NCBI GenBank assembly: GCA_963989385.1
Contig: OZ022506.1
Span: 65,049,434 to 65,113,433, forward strand
Direction of reading: 5' to 3'
DNA from: Ctena decussata
Taxonomy: Eukaryota > Mollusca > Bivalvia > Lucinida > Lucinidae
Length of the DNA stretch: 64,000 bases
Part shown: in pieces, positions 45,871 through 56,179 of the stretch
Layout: the number at the start of each line of letters is the position of its first letter
How positions within the stretch are numbered: position 1 is the first letter of the stretch
Translations under genes and position numbers: made by a program
The notes under the pieces: model-generated
Told to the model about the DNA's origin: nothing
Database searches by the model: none
What the model saw: only the letters and a program-made list of their open reading frames with translations

Positions 45871-46689
45871 TTTATTTTTTGTTTTATTGAGGTATGAAGG
45901 AAACCCCAAAGTGCACATTGTAGTTCTTCATACAAAAGAGTTCACAAGTTTTTATGCTCCCCCCCCCTCCCCCCATCAGCATGACCGAGGGTACATAGAC
46001 TATTGTTCCAAACTTCTGGTCATGCGTGGAAGTTATTACATATGTCTGTCCATACGTCCGTGGTCCTGTTAGTCTCAGGTTAAAATTTTTTGCAACAGGT
46101 AGATTTCAGGGTTCCTATTATAGGCTATTTGCTGTCTATAAAACAGGTCATTTTGCAGATTTTCTCTTCTATTACTGGTGATAAAACTTTTTTTTCTCCA
46201 CTTGTATTGTCAAACTAATACATAACTTGAAACTGACTTTCAGAATTTTATCTTGTCGATATTTGCTTTTGTCTATTAAATCCTTTACAAAAATTTACAA
46301 AATTTTCAGCTTAATTAAAGAGAAACAATAATTTAATGTAAGCAATGCCCATATTATACAGATAAATTAATCCCATTCATCACCAATCAATTCTCTTTGC
46401 AACCGATAAATAAGTGAACTTCATTTTTATTTAGATGAAAAGAATAACAGGTATACACGTGCCATTGAGAAACTCTGTACAATAAACATACAATTGACAT
46501 AGATAAATATGGACCATACTAAGGCTGTAACATAAATATAAGTGGGATAGAATGGCTGCAACTTTGCCCGTACTACTGATGTTCAGGTTATCGGCATTAG
46601 AAAGCGCAAATACTATTGGCAGCATACCTGACTAGTTTCGTCCAATAGTGTGGACTACATCAGAGGATTTACAGCCTGCTTATGAGGCG

Positions 46690-46960
46690 ATCTGCTCAGT
46701 ATTTATAGCATCAGGGCGCCGGTGTACCGGCGCCAATTGTGACGTCATCTCCGGCCCCCGGGGCCGGTTTTGTTTGCTGTATCACGTGACCGGCGCTGAG
46801 GAACCGGTGGGAAGATCACACCGGCCCCCGGGGGCCGTAGACATGAATTACCGCCATATTGCCATTGTTACCTGACGAAATCACGTCCAAGTGTTGTCAT
46901 GAGAACCAGCGACATATGCGTCGCCATTATTGTCCGTTACAGAGTGATACTCGTCAGCAG
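46690..46960. other. GC/CpG-rich palindromic patch
   Basis: GGCGCCGGTGTACCGGCGCC, CGGCCCCCGGGGCCGG and CCGGCCCCCGGGGGCC lie within 110 bases, with TGTGACGTCATC and CACGTGACC between them and TTACCGCCATATTG after. It stands out from the AT-rich surroundings and may be a promoter remnant of the inverted-repeat element. Confidence 0.4.
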
Positions 46961-47228
46961 TAACTTGTGGCTTAGTTTTTGACAAAATTGTCATAATAGT
47001 GAGCGATAGTAAAGTAACACCCTTTCAACTGCGGTTTCATGCAGACCTATTTTCGATCTGTCTTATCATGTCAATTTGCAATTTGCGATATTCACATATA
47101 AATGTGGGTATAGGACTTCTCAAGCTTTTTTACTCAGAGAAACACGTCACCACAATGAAAGTATTAAGCTTTTATATCGGTCGCATATTCTCTCGGTAAA
47201 TTGGAGTGGAAATCAAGTTTGAAAAAAA

Positions 47229-47920
47229 CATAAGAAATTGTGGCTGCAAACTCCTATTTACTCAAGAAAATAGATCCTGACCGCATGGGATATTAAGCTA
47301 TTTGACTGGATTGTTTGTCATTCCCGCCATTTTCGGCTTGAATATGCAAATGGCGTCAATTATAAGTCTTTTACCTTGGCCCTTAGCTCCTGATGTTCCA
47401 TGCCGTCTAAATGGGGAATCCAATGACCTTGTGAGATTGCAAACGATTCAATCTTAACAGGAGGAGAAAATATTGACAACCAGTCATACCGATAGCACAC
47501 ACACCACCATCTTATTCTCAAATAACACACATATGTGAGAGAATGGGATTATGGGAGAAGCGTTATAAGACAGTCAACAATGTAGCTCGTCTGCATGTAC
47601 ACCCATTTGAAAGAATAACCTGTCTTGTATAGGAAGCCGACCGACGGCTGAGTGCATACAATAAGGGTACTAAAGATGACAGTTTTCATCTCGAAAGCAG
47701 TGATATGTAGGCACATGTAACTCGCAATATTGCTTGTTTACCTATTCACTGCAATGCACAAACATTTAGGTTTTATTTAGACTTATAATTGACGCCGTTT
47801 GCATATTCAAGCCGAGCATGGCGGAAATGACAAACAATCCAATCAAATAGCTTAATATCCCATGCGGTCAGGATCTATATTCTTGAGTGAACTGGAGTTT
47901 GCAGCCACAATTTCTTATGT
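47229..47920. mobile_element. 690-bp TIR element (long inverted repeats)
   Basis: Inverted repeats of about 140 bases start ACATAAGAAATTGTGGCTGC on both strands. They contain GACCGCATGGGATATTAAGC and TTGAATATGCAAATGGCGTC. The interior has no gene. Its right end alone is found again at 52266-52437. Confidence 0.8.
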
Positions 47921-48393
47921 TTTTTTGGCTTGCGCTCTCGGGCGCAAGCCAGTATTCAAGTGGTTTAGTGATACCGAGTTACTTTCGGAAGAAACGATAC
48001 GTCACGCTTAGTCGGAAAGTACCAGGAGAGTGTGTACTGCAACGATTCGTTCTAAACTTTTTTTTAGGGCCGCAATTAAGCCAAAGGGATCGGAAAGTTC
48101 GTTCCGGTTTGAAACAGCATTTCTTCATTATTTTCTTCACAGACATAACAAAAAAGACCTCGTCCGATATTGTCTATTTTTATCCATATCCGATTTGCCT
48201 CATTGATTAAAAATAACAGATGGAAACTTTATTCTATTTTTGATAGTACATGTACTTTTTTTTTTTAAATATTTCCGTTTAAGAGCACGTTTTAATTTCT
48301 TTTACAAGTGCCTTGAACTTGGCCACATTTCTTTTGCTTTTTATAAACTGATTGCATAAAAAAATGAAACTCTGAATACAATGCAAAGTATTT

Positions 48394-49512
48394 ATGCCCC
48401 CGTGACGATAGTCAGGGGGCATTAAGATTTGCCCCTGTCTGTCCGTCCGTCCGTTCGTCACACTTTTCGGTATAGAGTTTGTGTATGTAATCAATTCCTC
48501 CCACAGTTTTCAGTGGATCTTTTTCAAACTTCGCATACATGTTGTGGACATATTGAAGATGTGCATATGGGTTTTTGTTGGAGCTAGAATTAATTTTGAC
48601 AGAATTACGGCCTTTTGAACTTAGTCATTTTAGGCAAATTTTTGCATTGTAGGGTATGTAGTTTGTGTAATCAACTCCTCCCACAGTTTTCATAGGATCT
48701 TTTTCAAACCTTGCATACATGTTGTGGGCATATTGAAGATGTGCATGTGGGTTTTTGTTGGAATTAGAATTGATTTTGACAGAATTATGGCCTTTTGAAC
48801 TTAGTCATTTTAGGCATACTTTTGCATTGTAGGGTATGTAGTTTGTGTAATCAACTTCTCCCACAGTTTTCATAGGATCTTTTTCAAACCTTGCATACAT
48901 GTTGTGGACATATTGAAGATGTGCATGTTGGTTTTTGCTGGAACTAGAATTGATTTTGACAGAATTATGGCTTTTTGAACTTAGTCATTTTAGGCAAATT
49001 TTTACATTTGTATGGTGTGGAGTTTGTGTAATCAACTACTCCCTCAGTTTTCAATCGAACTTTTCCAAACTTTGCATACATGTTATGGACATATTGGAGA
49101 TATGCATGTGGGTTTTTGTTGGAGCTAAAATTAATTTTGACAGAATTATAGCCTTTTGAACTTAGTCCATTTAGGCATATGTTTGCATTGTAGGGTAAGT
49201 ACTTTGTGTAATTAACTCCTCTCACAATTTTCATTGGCTGTTTTTCAGACATTGGAGACTTGTTGTGGACATAGTGAAGATGTGCATGTTGGTTTTGATA
49301 GGTAAAAAATAATTCTGAAGGAATCATGGACTTTAAAACTTAGTCATTTTGGGCTGCATTTTGCACTGTAGGGTATAAAGTTTTTGTAATGTTTTCAGTG
49401 GATTCTTTGTAAATAGCATTTGTGCTTGAAAGGTGTTTTAGGGATGTACACATGTCCTGTGACAGGTGCTGCACGGGGGCATCATTAGTGTCTAACAGAC
49501 ACAATTTTCTAG
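48394..49512 (+). mobile_element. HINE-like element with ~180-bp units
   Basis: The head ATGCCCCCGTGAC / GTCAGGGGGCAT follows TTT, then CTGTCTGTCCGTCCGTCC. About five units of ~180 bp follow (TGTAATCAACTCCTCCCACA, CATACATGTTGTGGACATAT, ACTTAGTCATTTTAGGC). It ends ACGGGGGCATCATTA, the hairpin GTGTCTAACAGACAC, ten bases and CTAG before TT. This is the clearest full-length example in the window. Confidence 0.8.
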
Positions 49513-50011
49513 TTGGCTTTGCATCCTAAGAAATATACCAAAACTTGTGTAAGAAACAGTGTTTATATATAGCTTAGCGCAAAGCATTAGCTTTTCCAAA
49601 AAACCATGCAGCGGCGTCGCGAAACATAGGCCTTAGGGCATCGCATAATCTGACTAGTCAGAGCAGCCGGCATAGTGTCCAGCGCCGATGCATTCATTGG
49701 ATCTGATCAGTCTTTTTCGGCATATGTATATTCTTCATCTTTCATGCTGAGGCTAGACTGATCAGACTGCGCTTATGCCGGAGTGGGCTGATCTGTGTAT
49801 CAGTGTAAAATTTGAAAGAGCAGAGTTCAAATTTATTGTTTAAATTTAAAAACAAGCGCTTTTGACGATTTTCTTCCCATATCACATTTACTGAAAAAAA
49901 TGTATCCCATGTATCTGTGTGTGTGGCTTATATGTACAACGGACCGTGTTATGTGAGTAATTAACGCATACGCATTGCAACAGGCATTTCCATGGCACAA
50001 AGCGATATATA

Positions 50012-51062
50012 CTGACACAAAAAAGAAATGTCCGTTTTATAAGGCTCTGTATCTTATGAACCAATAAAGTTGTCAGCCAAAAGAAATAAAACAAAATGTT
50101 TTCCGAACGTCTGAATCACATAAAACTGCGACCGTTTTAATGTTTACCCATAACCACTAGGGTTATCGAACCTAATGTGAAAACAGCTTTTTTCATCCTC
50201 AGTAGCATTTTATTCACTAAAACATGAAACGTTTTACGTTAAACGACGGTCAGGAATGTCGTTAAACATAAAACAACTTTAAAAAATAAAAAGCAGTTGA
50301 TTAAATGAACAATAAAGCAGCCCGAAGTCTTTTATTTAATGAAATTATCTCCCTTTGAATTAAGTTTATAACGATTTTAGAACTTTCATATCTCCATACC
50401 GCTCATCATTTTGAGGCCGTTTTTGTTTTAATTGGTTATTCTTGTGTACGAAAATGACAACATGCACCAGAAAACCAAAATTAAGGCAGAAATAAAAAAT
50501 CGGAGTTCACTAAGTTCGGTTTTTATCACACAATCTCTTACAGAAAAGTAATCAAGTAATTTTGCAACCAACATTTCCCAAGCTGAATTATGCATGTTCC
50601 AATGATACTGATGGCTAGAAATCAAATGTGTAGTAGTTCTATGCCATTGGCTTCCAAACGAATGGACCAAGAAGGTACTGTCTGTGTATATCTAAGCCAA
50701 GTCATGATCGACGTTTTGTGACGTCACTTAGCGTTACAGATTTATGCCAGTGACGATGACAGTGAGGAATTCATCTAGCACTCATAGAATCTCAGCAGCG
50801 TGTCTGCTCAGTGATGCTGGGATGTGCTGCGATCGTTAAAACATGAAGAACACACGAAGTTTTGATTTCGTGACTTCGAAATTTAGGTACTGGTGTTTGC
50901 GGTGTTGTCATTAGCGCTGATGTTCATCGAATGGATTTTTGTTTGGTGCATACCATAGCTAAATGATCGACGTTATTGAAACAAAACACATGAATGAAAT
51001 ACCTGCATGTCTTAGTAATTAACATACACAAATGTCAAGCGGACGTTTCTTGTTTGTGTCAG
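50012..51062. mobile_element. ~1.05-kb TIR element, Tc1/mariner-like ends
   Basis: CTGACACAAAAAAGAAATGT on the left and, on the other strand, CTGACACAAACAAGAAACGT on the right. Both ends adjoin TATA. A TA-type duplication fits Tc1/mariner relatives, but no transposase is readable inside. Confidence 0.65.
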
Positions 51063-51739
51063 TATATTATGTACACATTTTTAGCATCTGATAAATTTCC
51101 TATTGGCCATCAACATGTTCATGAATAGCATGAACTGGAAGCCTCTTACAATGACACAGGTACAGAAAAAGGGGACAATTCAGAATTGTTAAAATCTGAA
51201 ACTGTTAGGGATTCATTGACAGCTCTATGACAATGGAGGGGTTGGTTGGATGGTGCAATTATGCTGGGTATAACTTCCAGTGCCGGGGCGTTCTACTGAT
51301 TTGGATTATAGTAGGTGCGGGTGGTGGTTGCGTGGACACTTTTCTTGCTTTTATAACACTCTCTAATGTTGCCTTCTTACTTCAGCTATGCAAATATACA
51401 GAGAATTTTTTACACTCTTCGACGATTGCCTTAGATGAACCTATACTCGGCTGACGTTGTTCATACATCCAAGAACAACACACATTCATGCAATCTTACG
51501 CGTAAGCAACGTCACGGATAATTCAGCTAGATGATTGGCTGACGTAACGTTTGATATATGTCATGTCATAATGACGGCTGCTGTACTTCATTACCAAACA
51601 CGTTGGTTAATAACTATTTTTCGTCCTTTGCTTGGCGTTAAAATAGTCAGAACTTCGCGAATGAGTAGCATTTTGGTTAAATATCTCGATTTCTTTTTTT
51701 TTCATTTCTATTTCTTTGGCATCTCTACATACGAGTAAA

Positions 51740-52260
51740 TGTAAAATTGATGGGATTTTAAACGTTTATAGAGAAAAAAACGTTTATAGAGACAAAAACA
51801 GAAATTTCCTTCACATCGTCCACGAAATAGATGACGATTTTGGTCCCGGGCTGGTCCCGGGTCAATTTTTTGCGAAAATAATAGATAAATTTTGCATTTT
51901 TAACAAATTTAATCTTCTTTAGTATGTTAACATATGACGAGATGTAAAATAATTTGGGTTTAAAATGTTTCTGTAGGAAAAAATTGAGATTTGCTTGACA
52001 TCGTCAATCCCGCAAAAACTGGTCCCGGGTCGAAATTGCTTGACCTGGTCCTATCTTTTTGTTAAAATTTCAACAAATATCGAAATTTTTATAAAATCTT
52101 TATATGCATTTTTATATGCATTTTTCAGAAGAGCCTATAAACTACTTATGGTCCAATTTTCAGCTTGTTATTGGCATGTTTAGTACAATTTTGGGGCCAA
52201 CAAAAATTGGTCCCGGATTTTGGTCCCGGGTCCCGGGCGTTGGTCCCGGTTTCTATTCCT
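51740..52260 (+). repeat. Region with scattered GGTCCCGGG motifs
   Basis: TGGTCCCGGG or close forms occur about eight times between 51840 and 52250, in otherwise AT-rich sequence. AAACGTTTATAGAGA is tandemly doubled just before (51768-51794). The unit spacing is irregular. Confidence 0.5.
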
Positions 52261-52265
52261 TCCCC

Positions 52266-52437
52266 AATGTACAAACATTTAGGTTTATTTAGACTTATAA
52301 TTGACGCCGTTTGCATATTCAAGCCGAGCATGGCGGGAATGACAAACAATCCAGTCAAATAGCTTAATATCCCATGCGGTCAGGATCTATATTCTTGAGT
52401 AAATTGGAGTTTGCAGCCACAATTTCTTATGTTACAT
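52266..52437 (+). mobile_element. Solo right end of the 690-bp TIR element
   Basis: From CAATGTACAAACATTTAGG to CTTATGTT it follows 47751-47920 with few changes. There is no matching left end nearby, so this is a truncated copy or a recombination product. Confidence 0.8.
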
Positions 52438-53085
52438 AAATATACGTACCCCATTGTAAAGTACGGTTAAAATATCTTCCAAAAGTGGACAGTTTTCAAA
52501 AGAAACTTTTTAGTTTCAAAATATAATTTTGAGGAGAATTATAGATTAGTTATATATAAGATAGACATTAAAGATGTGCTTTACTTCACAGTGATAGCTG
52601 TGGTAGTTTTAGAGCTGTTTTAGCTAAATGACCTGTTTTATAGACAACAAATGGCCTATACCATGATTACTGTAGCAAGCTGAAATTTCGTATTAAGATT
52701 TATATCTATGAGTACTACAGGAATTCACAAGAGTCAGGGTATGACGATCTATCTGTATGTCATGGTCCACTGACTTTGGACTAAGGCCAATTTTGCAAGG
52801 TTAAGATTTTTGTAAGAGGTAGATTTCAGGGTTCTTATTAGGGTTCTTATTATTGTAGCAACTTAAAATTTTGTATGAGGATTTCTATCAGTAAGTAAAC
52901 CAGAAATACATAAGAATCAGGGCATAATGATCCAATGTGATTGTCACAGTCAGCTGACCCAGGACTTAGGCTGATAGTGCAAGCTTAAGATTTTTGTAAG
53001 AGGTAGATTTCATGGTTCCTATTATTGTAGCATCTTGAAATTTTGTATGAGGATTGATATCTATATAATAAGTACAACAAGAATT

Positions 53086-53265
53086 GACAAGGATCATATC
53101 AGATGTATTAAAGGATTTCGACAGCATTCTTTTTGTATCAGATGTATTGATCCTTGGAATAGTTTGCCTCCAAAAGGAGTCAATTCAAAAACAGCGACGG
53201 AATTTAAAAATCAACTGGATATAACCTGGAAACATCAATATTACGCTGTTAGTCGAGTTTATTAG
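53086..53265 (+). pseudogene. LINE reverse transcriptase, extreme C-terminal fragment
   Basis: The open frame contains GFRQHSFCIRCIDPWNSLPP, then SKTATEFKNQLDITWK. This fits the conserved end of many LINE polyproteins (R-x-x-F-x-x-R-x-x-x-x-W-N-S-L-P ... V-x-x-F-K-x-x-L-D-x-x-W). A stop follows, then sequence that could be the LINE 3' untranslated region (to about 53430). It is a 5'-truncated LINE insertion within HINE units. It is distinct from the LINE at 0.7-3.2 kb, which lacks this part. Confidence 0.65.
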
Positions 53266-53737
53266 GGGCTCGTAACGAGTGGCTAGCAATTGTTTTGTTA
53301 AGAAATGAGCAACAGTATTTCCATATATGAGCATGAACCTGAAGTGATTGATCACACTAAGTTTTACTAATATTGGCGGTGAAGACAAGCCGAAAGGGCT
53401 TAAAGAGTCACCGTTGGATCAAGTACGGAAATAATCCATATGTCACACACAGTCCACTGACTTCGGACTTAAACTAGCTGATGATTTTGCAAGGTTAAGA
53501 TTTTTGTAAGAGGTAGATTTTAGGGTTCCTATTATTGTAGCAAAATTGATTCAAATTATTTTGAAATTTTGTTTAAGGATAATATTGTCTATGAATATAA
53601 CAGGAATATACACGAATCATGTTATCATGATTCATGACCCATATGTTGAGGTCCACTGATGCTTACTGCAATCCTGTGCACAGTTGTATGGAGGTACCCA
53701 TGGTGGGGGCATCTGTGTATGTTGGACAAATTTCTAG

Positions 53738-54939
53738 TTTCTTTCTTACCTCGAAGAACAATCAGTAAATATTCAATTCTTATACATGTAACTTAATTTT
53801 ACATCACTTGCATCTGTAAAAGTAGCATCAGGAAAAAGATGATGCAGGAATGTGACCATTTATTAGCCTGGTCAGATCAGAGACTTCTCTATCCCAATAG
53901 AGGTAGCTTAGTCCCTTAGCTACCAGTTAAGCAGACAGCTAAGACTCTGGTAAGACTGAGCACATGCACAGGCTGATATAATGTTTCGTCACGTGGCGCA
54001 CATTCCACTTTGTTGGTTTTGCTGTGTCACGGCTCAAATGTCCGCCTTAAATTTTTTTCTTGATCAGCATTATTACTCAAGGGTGACAATCTACGCCATA
54101 GCGCTGACGTCATAATCGTTTTATCAGCGGCCTTAATAAGGTAACTGTTTTGCATAACGAAGGCTTGGCAAACACTGAAACAACCAACTATCTAGTCGAT
54201 CTGCTGCCTATAGATGTTTTGGACTCAATATTACCAGAATTTACCATAAAATACTTGCTTAATCTAATAACGCTTCACCACAGTGATCTATATCGACGCT
54301 GCCTTAATGCATGTTTATCTCAGCTGTCCACATAAAAAATTCTGGTGAGGCGTATTATAATTTCCCACCCTTTGAAGAATCTTGCCCTATGTATCTGGAC
54401 CATATGTATATGTTGGCACCGACTCGCCGTTTTATCTTGTGTTAAAATCCTGTCTCTCATATGTTACAAACGGAAAATCTGTCAGAGTTTCTTCAAAATG
54501 GCCGTCGAATAATTAATTCTGTCACGCACGCTTTGGCAAAGGTTGTTACCCCTGATTACTTGTTAGCCTTTGTTGCAAAGGGAACAACTCTGGTCTCAGT
54601 GGAGCGATATATGACCATCATGGTCCTCAGGTTTTGTATCGCTGAACAGTAATTGTAATTACTATCTTTGCATTCATTCCAAATTCTGCCATAATTGTTC
54701 TCAGTGGCAGTGATAACTAACAGTTATTTGCATACCCACAGGTCTGTAGTGTCTAATGTTAGTTGCTGGAGAAGAATTAAGGAGATGACTTTCATAAAAG
54801 CGTTTCTCTTACCGTCAGATCCTGTGCCATAGTGTATATTGTACTGTATTGTAACCATGTAGTTTATAGCAAATAAATATTGTTTAAACCAATTAATAAT
54901 GCTTTGCCAGATCCATACAAGGAATGTATCTTATTTCAG
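53738..54939. other. Intron 3, no recognised feature
   Basis: Unique-looking intronic sequence. A 61-codon frame at 54150-54335 shows no recognisable domain and no splice context. The end holds the polypyrimidine tract and acceptor (TCTTATTTCAG) of the next exon. Confidence 0.4.
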
Positions 54940-55140
54940 AATTGTACTTTCTTCGGCCGTGACAGGCATGCCTTGGAAATGCATGTACGGGGTATTCATA
55001 GCAACGAGCGCCCTTACAGTTGTGAAGTGTGTGGAAAGGGGTTTAAATTTCTGAGACAGGTAGAGAAACATGTAAAGAATGTCCATAAAAAAACATGTCG
55101 AATCTGCGAAAAAGAGATGGAATCACAGGCTGCCTTGAAG
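54940..55140 (+). CDS. BTB-zinc finger protein, exon with zinc fingers 5-7 (part)
   Basis: The acceptor TTATTTCAG and donor GTGAGA (55141) bound 67 codons, phase 0 at both ends. The first residues NCTFFGRDRHALEMHVRGIH complete finger 5 when joined to CTFE of the previous exon: C-x4-C-x12-H-x4-H appears only after splicing. Finger 6 is CEVCGKGFKF...HVKNVH. Finger 7 starts CRICEKEMESQAALK and lacks its two His, which must lie in the next exon. An upstream AG (54910) would break the phase, so it was not chosen. The gene therefore continues to the right. Confidence 0.85.
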
Positions 55141-55249
55141 GTGAGATTGAATTAGAGATTCAGTCTTGGTAAATTTGGACAGGTTAAATTTAGACAACAG
55201 CAAATGAATCTAGAAAGGTGTAGTTTTGCTGACATCCATATTTACCAAT

Positions 55250-55500
55250 CTGGGCCTGGTTGTTCAAACTAACAACATCGTAAGTTAACGAGACGTTAAG
55301 ATTTTAGAAGTAAATATCTCAAATACGCCATTATTTTTTTATTGAAAAAATGAGAGAAGCTTTTGCACTGCAAAAGCTTCTCACATTTTTTCAACAAAAA
55401 TATCAGTGTATCTGGCTATAAAGTTGTAAAACACTTTATGGGTTGACCTCTTAACAAGCCTATTAGGCTAACAATGCTTCAAACAACTGGGCCCTGTAAA
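55250..55500. mobile_element. ~250-bp MITE with central hairpin
   Basis: The ends GGGCCTGGTTGTTCAAAC and (other strand) GGGCCCAGTTGTTTGAAG are inverted repeats of about 17-30 bases. The centre is a strong palindrome, GAGAAGCTTTTGCA / TGCAAAAGCTTCTC. It lies 110 bases after the exon donor. Confidence 0.65.
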
Positions 55501-55609
55501 TTAGGCACAGAAGGGGTAAATATGGATGATTTTAGCAAGTCACATGTAGAAAGTTAAGGTGTTTATTTGCTACCCATCTGTAGAAAGTCCATGTACTCAG
55601 AAGACATTG

Positions 55610-55800
55610 TCCGGCTAGAATATTGGAACAAGGGTCCCTGGACAGTGTCCACTGAGTCCGTGGACAATGTCCACTCAGTCCCTGGATGTTTTTTCCCTTG
55701 ACAATGTCAGGCTGGAGTATTTGAACAAGGATACCTGCACAATGTCCACTGAGTCCAGGGAGAATGTCCACTCAGTCCCTGGATGATGTTCCCTTACATT
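55610..55800. repeat. Minisatellite, GTCCACTSAGTCC units
   Basis: Units of about 30 bases built from CAGTGTCCACTGAGTCC and AATGTCCACTCAGTCCCTGG, irregularly repeated. Short open frames here are repeat by-products. Confidence 0.6.
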
Positions 55801-56179
55801 TTACATAGTGATAAATTATAGCAATCCAACCAAACTGAATTCATACATCTAGTTCACAAAGCATGTCATTTATATTTCATGCCAAGAGTGTCCATCTATA
55901 ATGGTTGATAGGATGTCTCTAATCCCTCTGCCTTACAGGCAGATCCCATAAAAACAAACTACATAGATTTGATATCGTAGTAGTAGTATTTGAATTCTCA
56001 TATCGACGTTGCCCCCGCACCTCAGCGGAACGAATCCATAGCCGCAGTAACGGGGCGCCGAGCGTCCGTCCATATTGTTCTGTTATATTCTGTTTATAAC
56101 ATTCTTAAAAATCATAACTAATTGGTGTTCAAAGTGTTGTTGTCAAATTGCATGAATAATGACATGTCAAGGTGAGCTT

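Larger units (their letters stand above)
47929..51240 (+). mobile_element. Unclassified dispersed repeat, copy 2 (interrupted twice)
   Basis: It starts after a T run with GGCTTGCGCTC / GGGCGCAAGCC (47929-47953) and follows copy 1 (8556-9510) block by block. It is broken by a HINE-like element (48394-49512) and by a TIR element (50012-51062). Blocks of each break rejoin as in copy 1, for example AGCGGTGTAATGTAC versus AGCGATATA plus TTATGTACA. Confidence 0.65.
46120..52660. mobile_element. 6.5-kb inverted-repeat element, itself full of insertions
   Basis: The left end ATAGGCTATTTGCTGTC, with ATAAAACAGGTCATTT, is matched in reverse by AAATGACCTGTTTTAT and GACAACAAATGGCCTAT at 52624-52660. That is an imperfect inverted repeat of about 38 bases. 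Inside are a GC-rich palindromic patch, a 690-bp TIR element, a dispersed repeat with two insertions of its own, a TCCCGGG-rich stretch and a solo TIR. No transposase is recognised. Confidence 0.5.
45953..53737 (+). mobile_element. HINE-like element split by a later 6.5-kb insertion
   Basis: The head ATGCTCCCCCCCC follows TTTTT at 45953 and the end GGTGGGGGCATCTGTGT...TTTCTAG lies at 53737. Units with GGTAGATTTCAGGGTTCC occur only just inside both ends (46095-46120 and 52800-53700), so the middle is foreign. The break falls within a unit at GTTCCTATT. Confidence 0.55.

Noticed and set aside
46431..46625. - strand frame as a Penelope-like or DIRS-like coding remnant
   Set aside because: GGACGAAACTAGTCAGG-like sequence nearby recalls such elements, but no RT or recombinase motif can be read.
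50428..50670. Transposase in the 1.05-kb TIR element
   Set aside because: The frame shows no Tc1/mariner motif and is interrupted in all continuations.
54150..54335. 61-codon frame as an exon
   Set aside because: No recognisable domain and no matching splice sites in phase with the BTB-ZF exons.
54911..54939. Upstream acceptor TTTGCCAG at 54910 for zinc-finger exon 4
   Set aside because: It breaks the reading phase; the AG at 54939 restores a perfect split finger.
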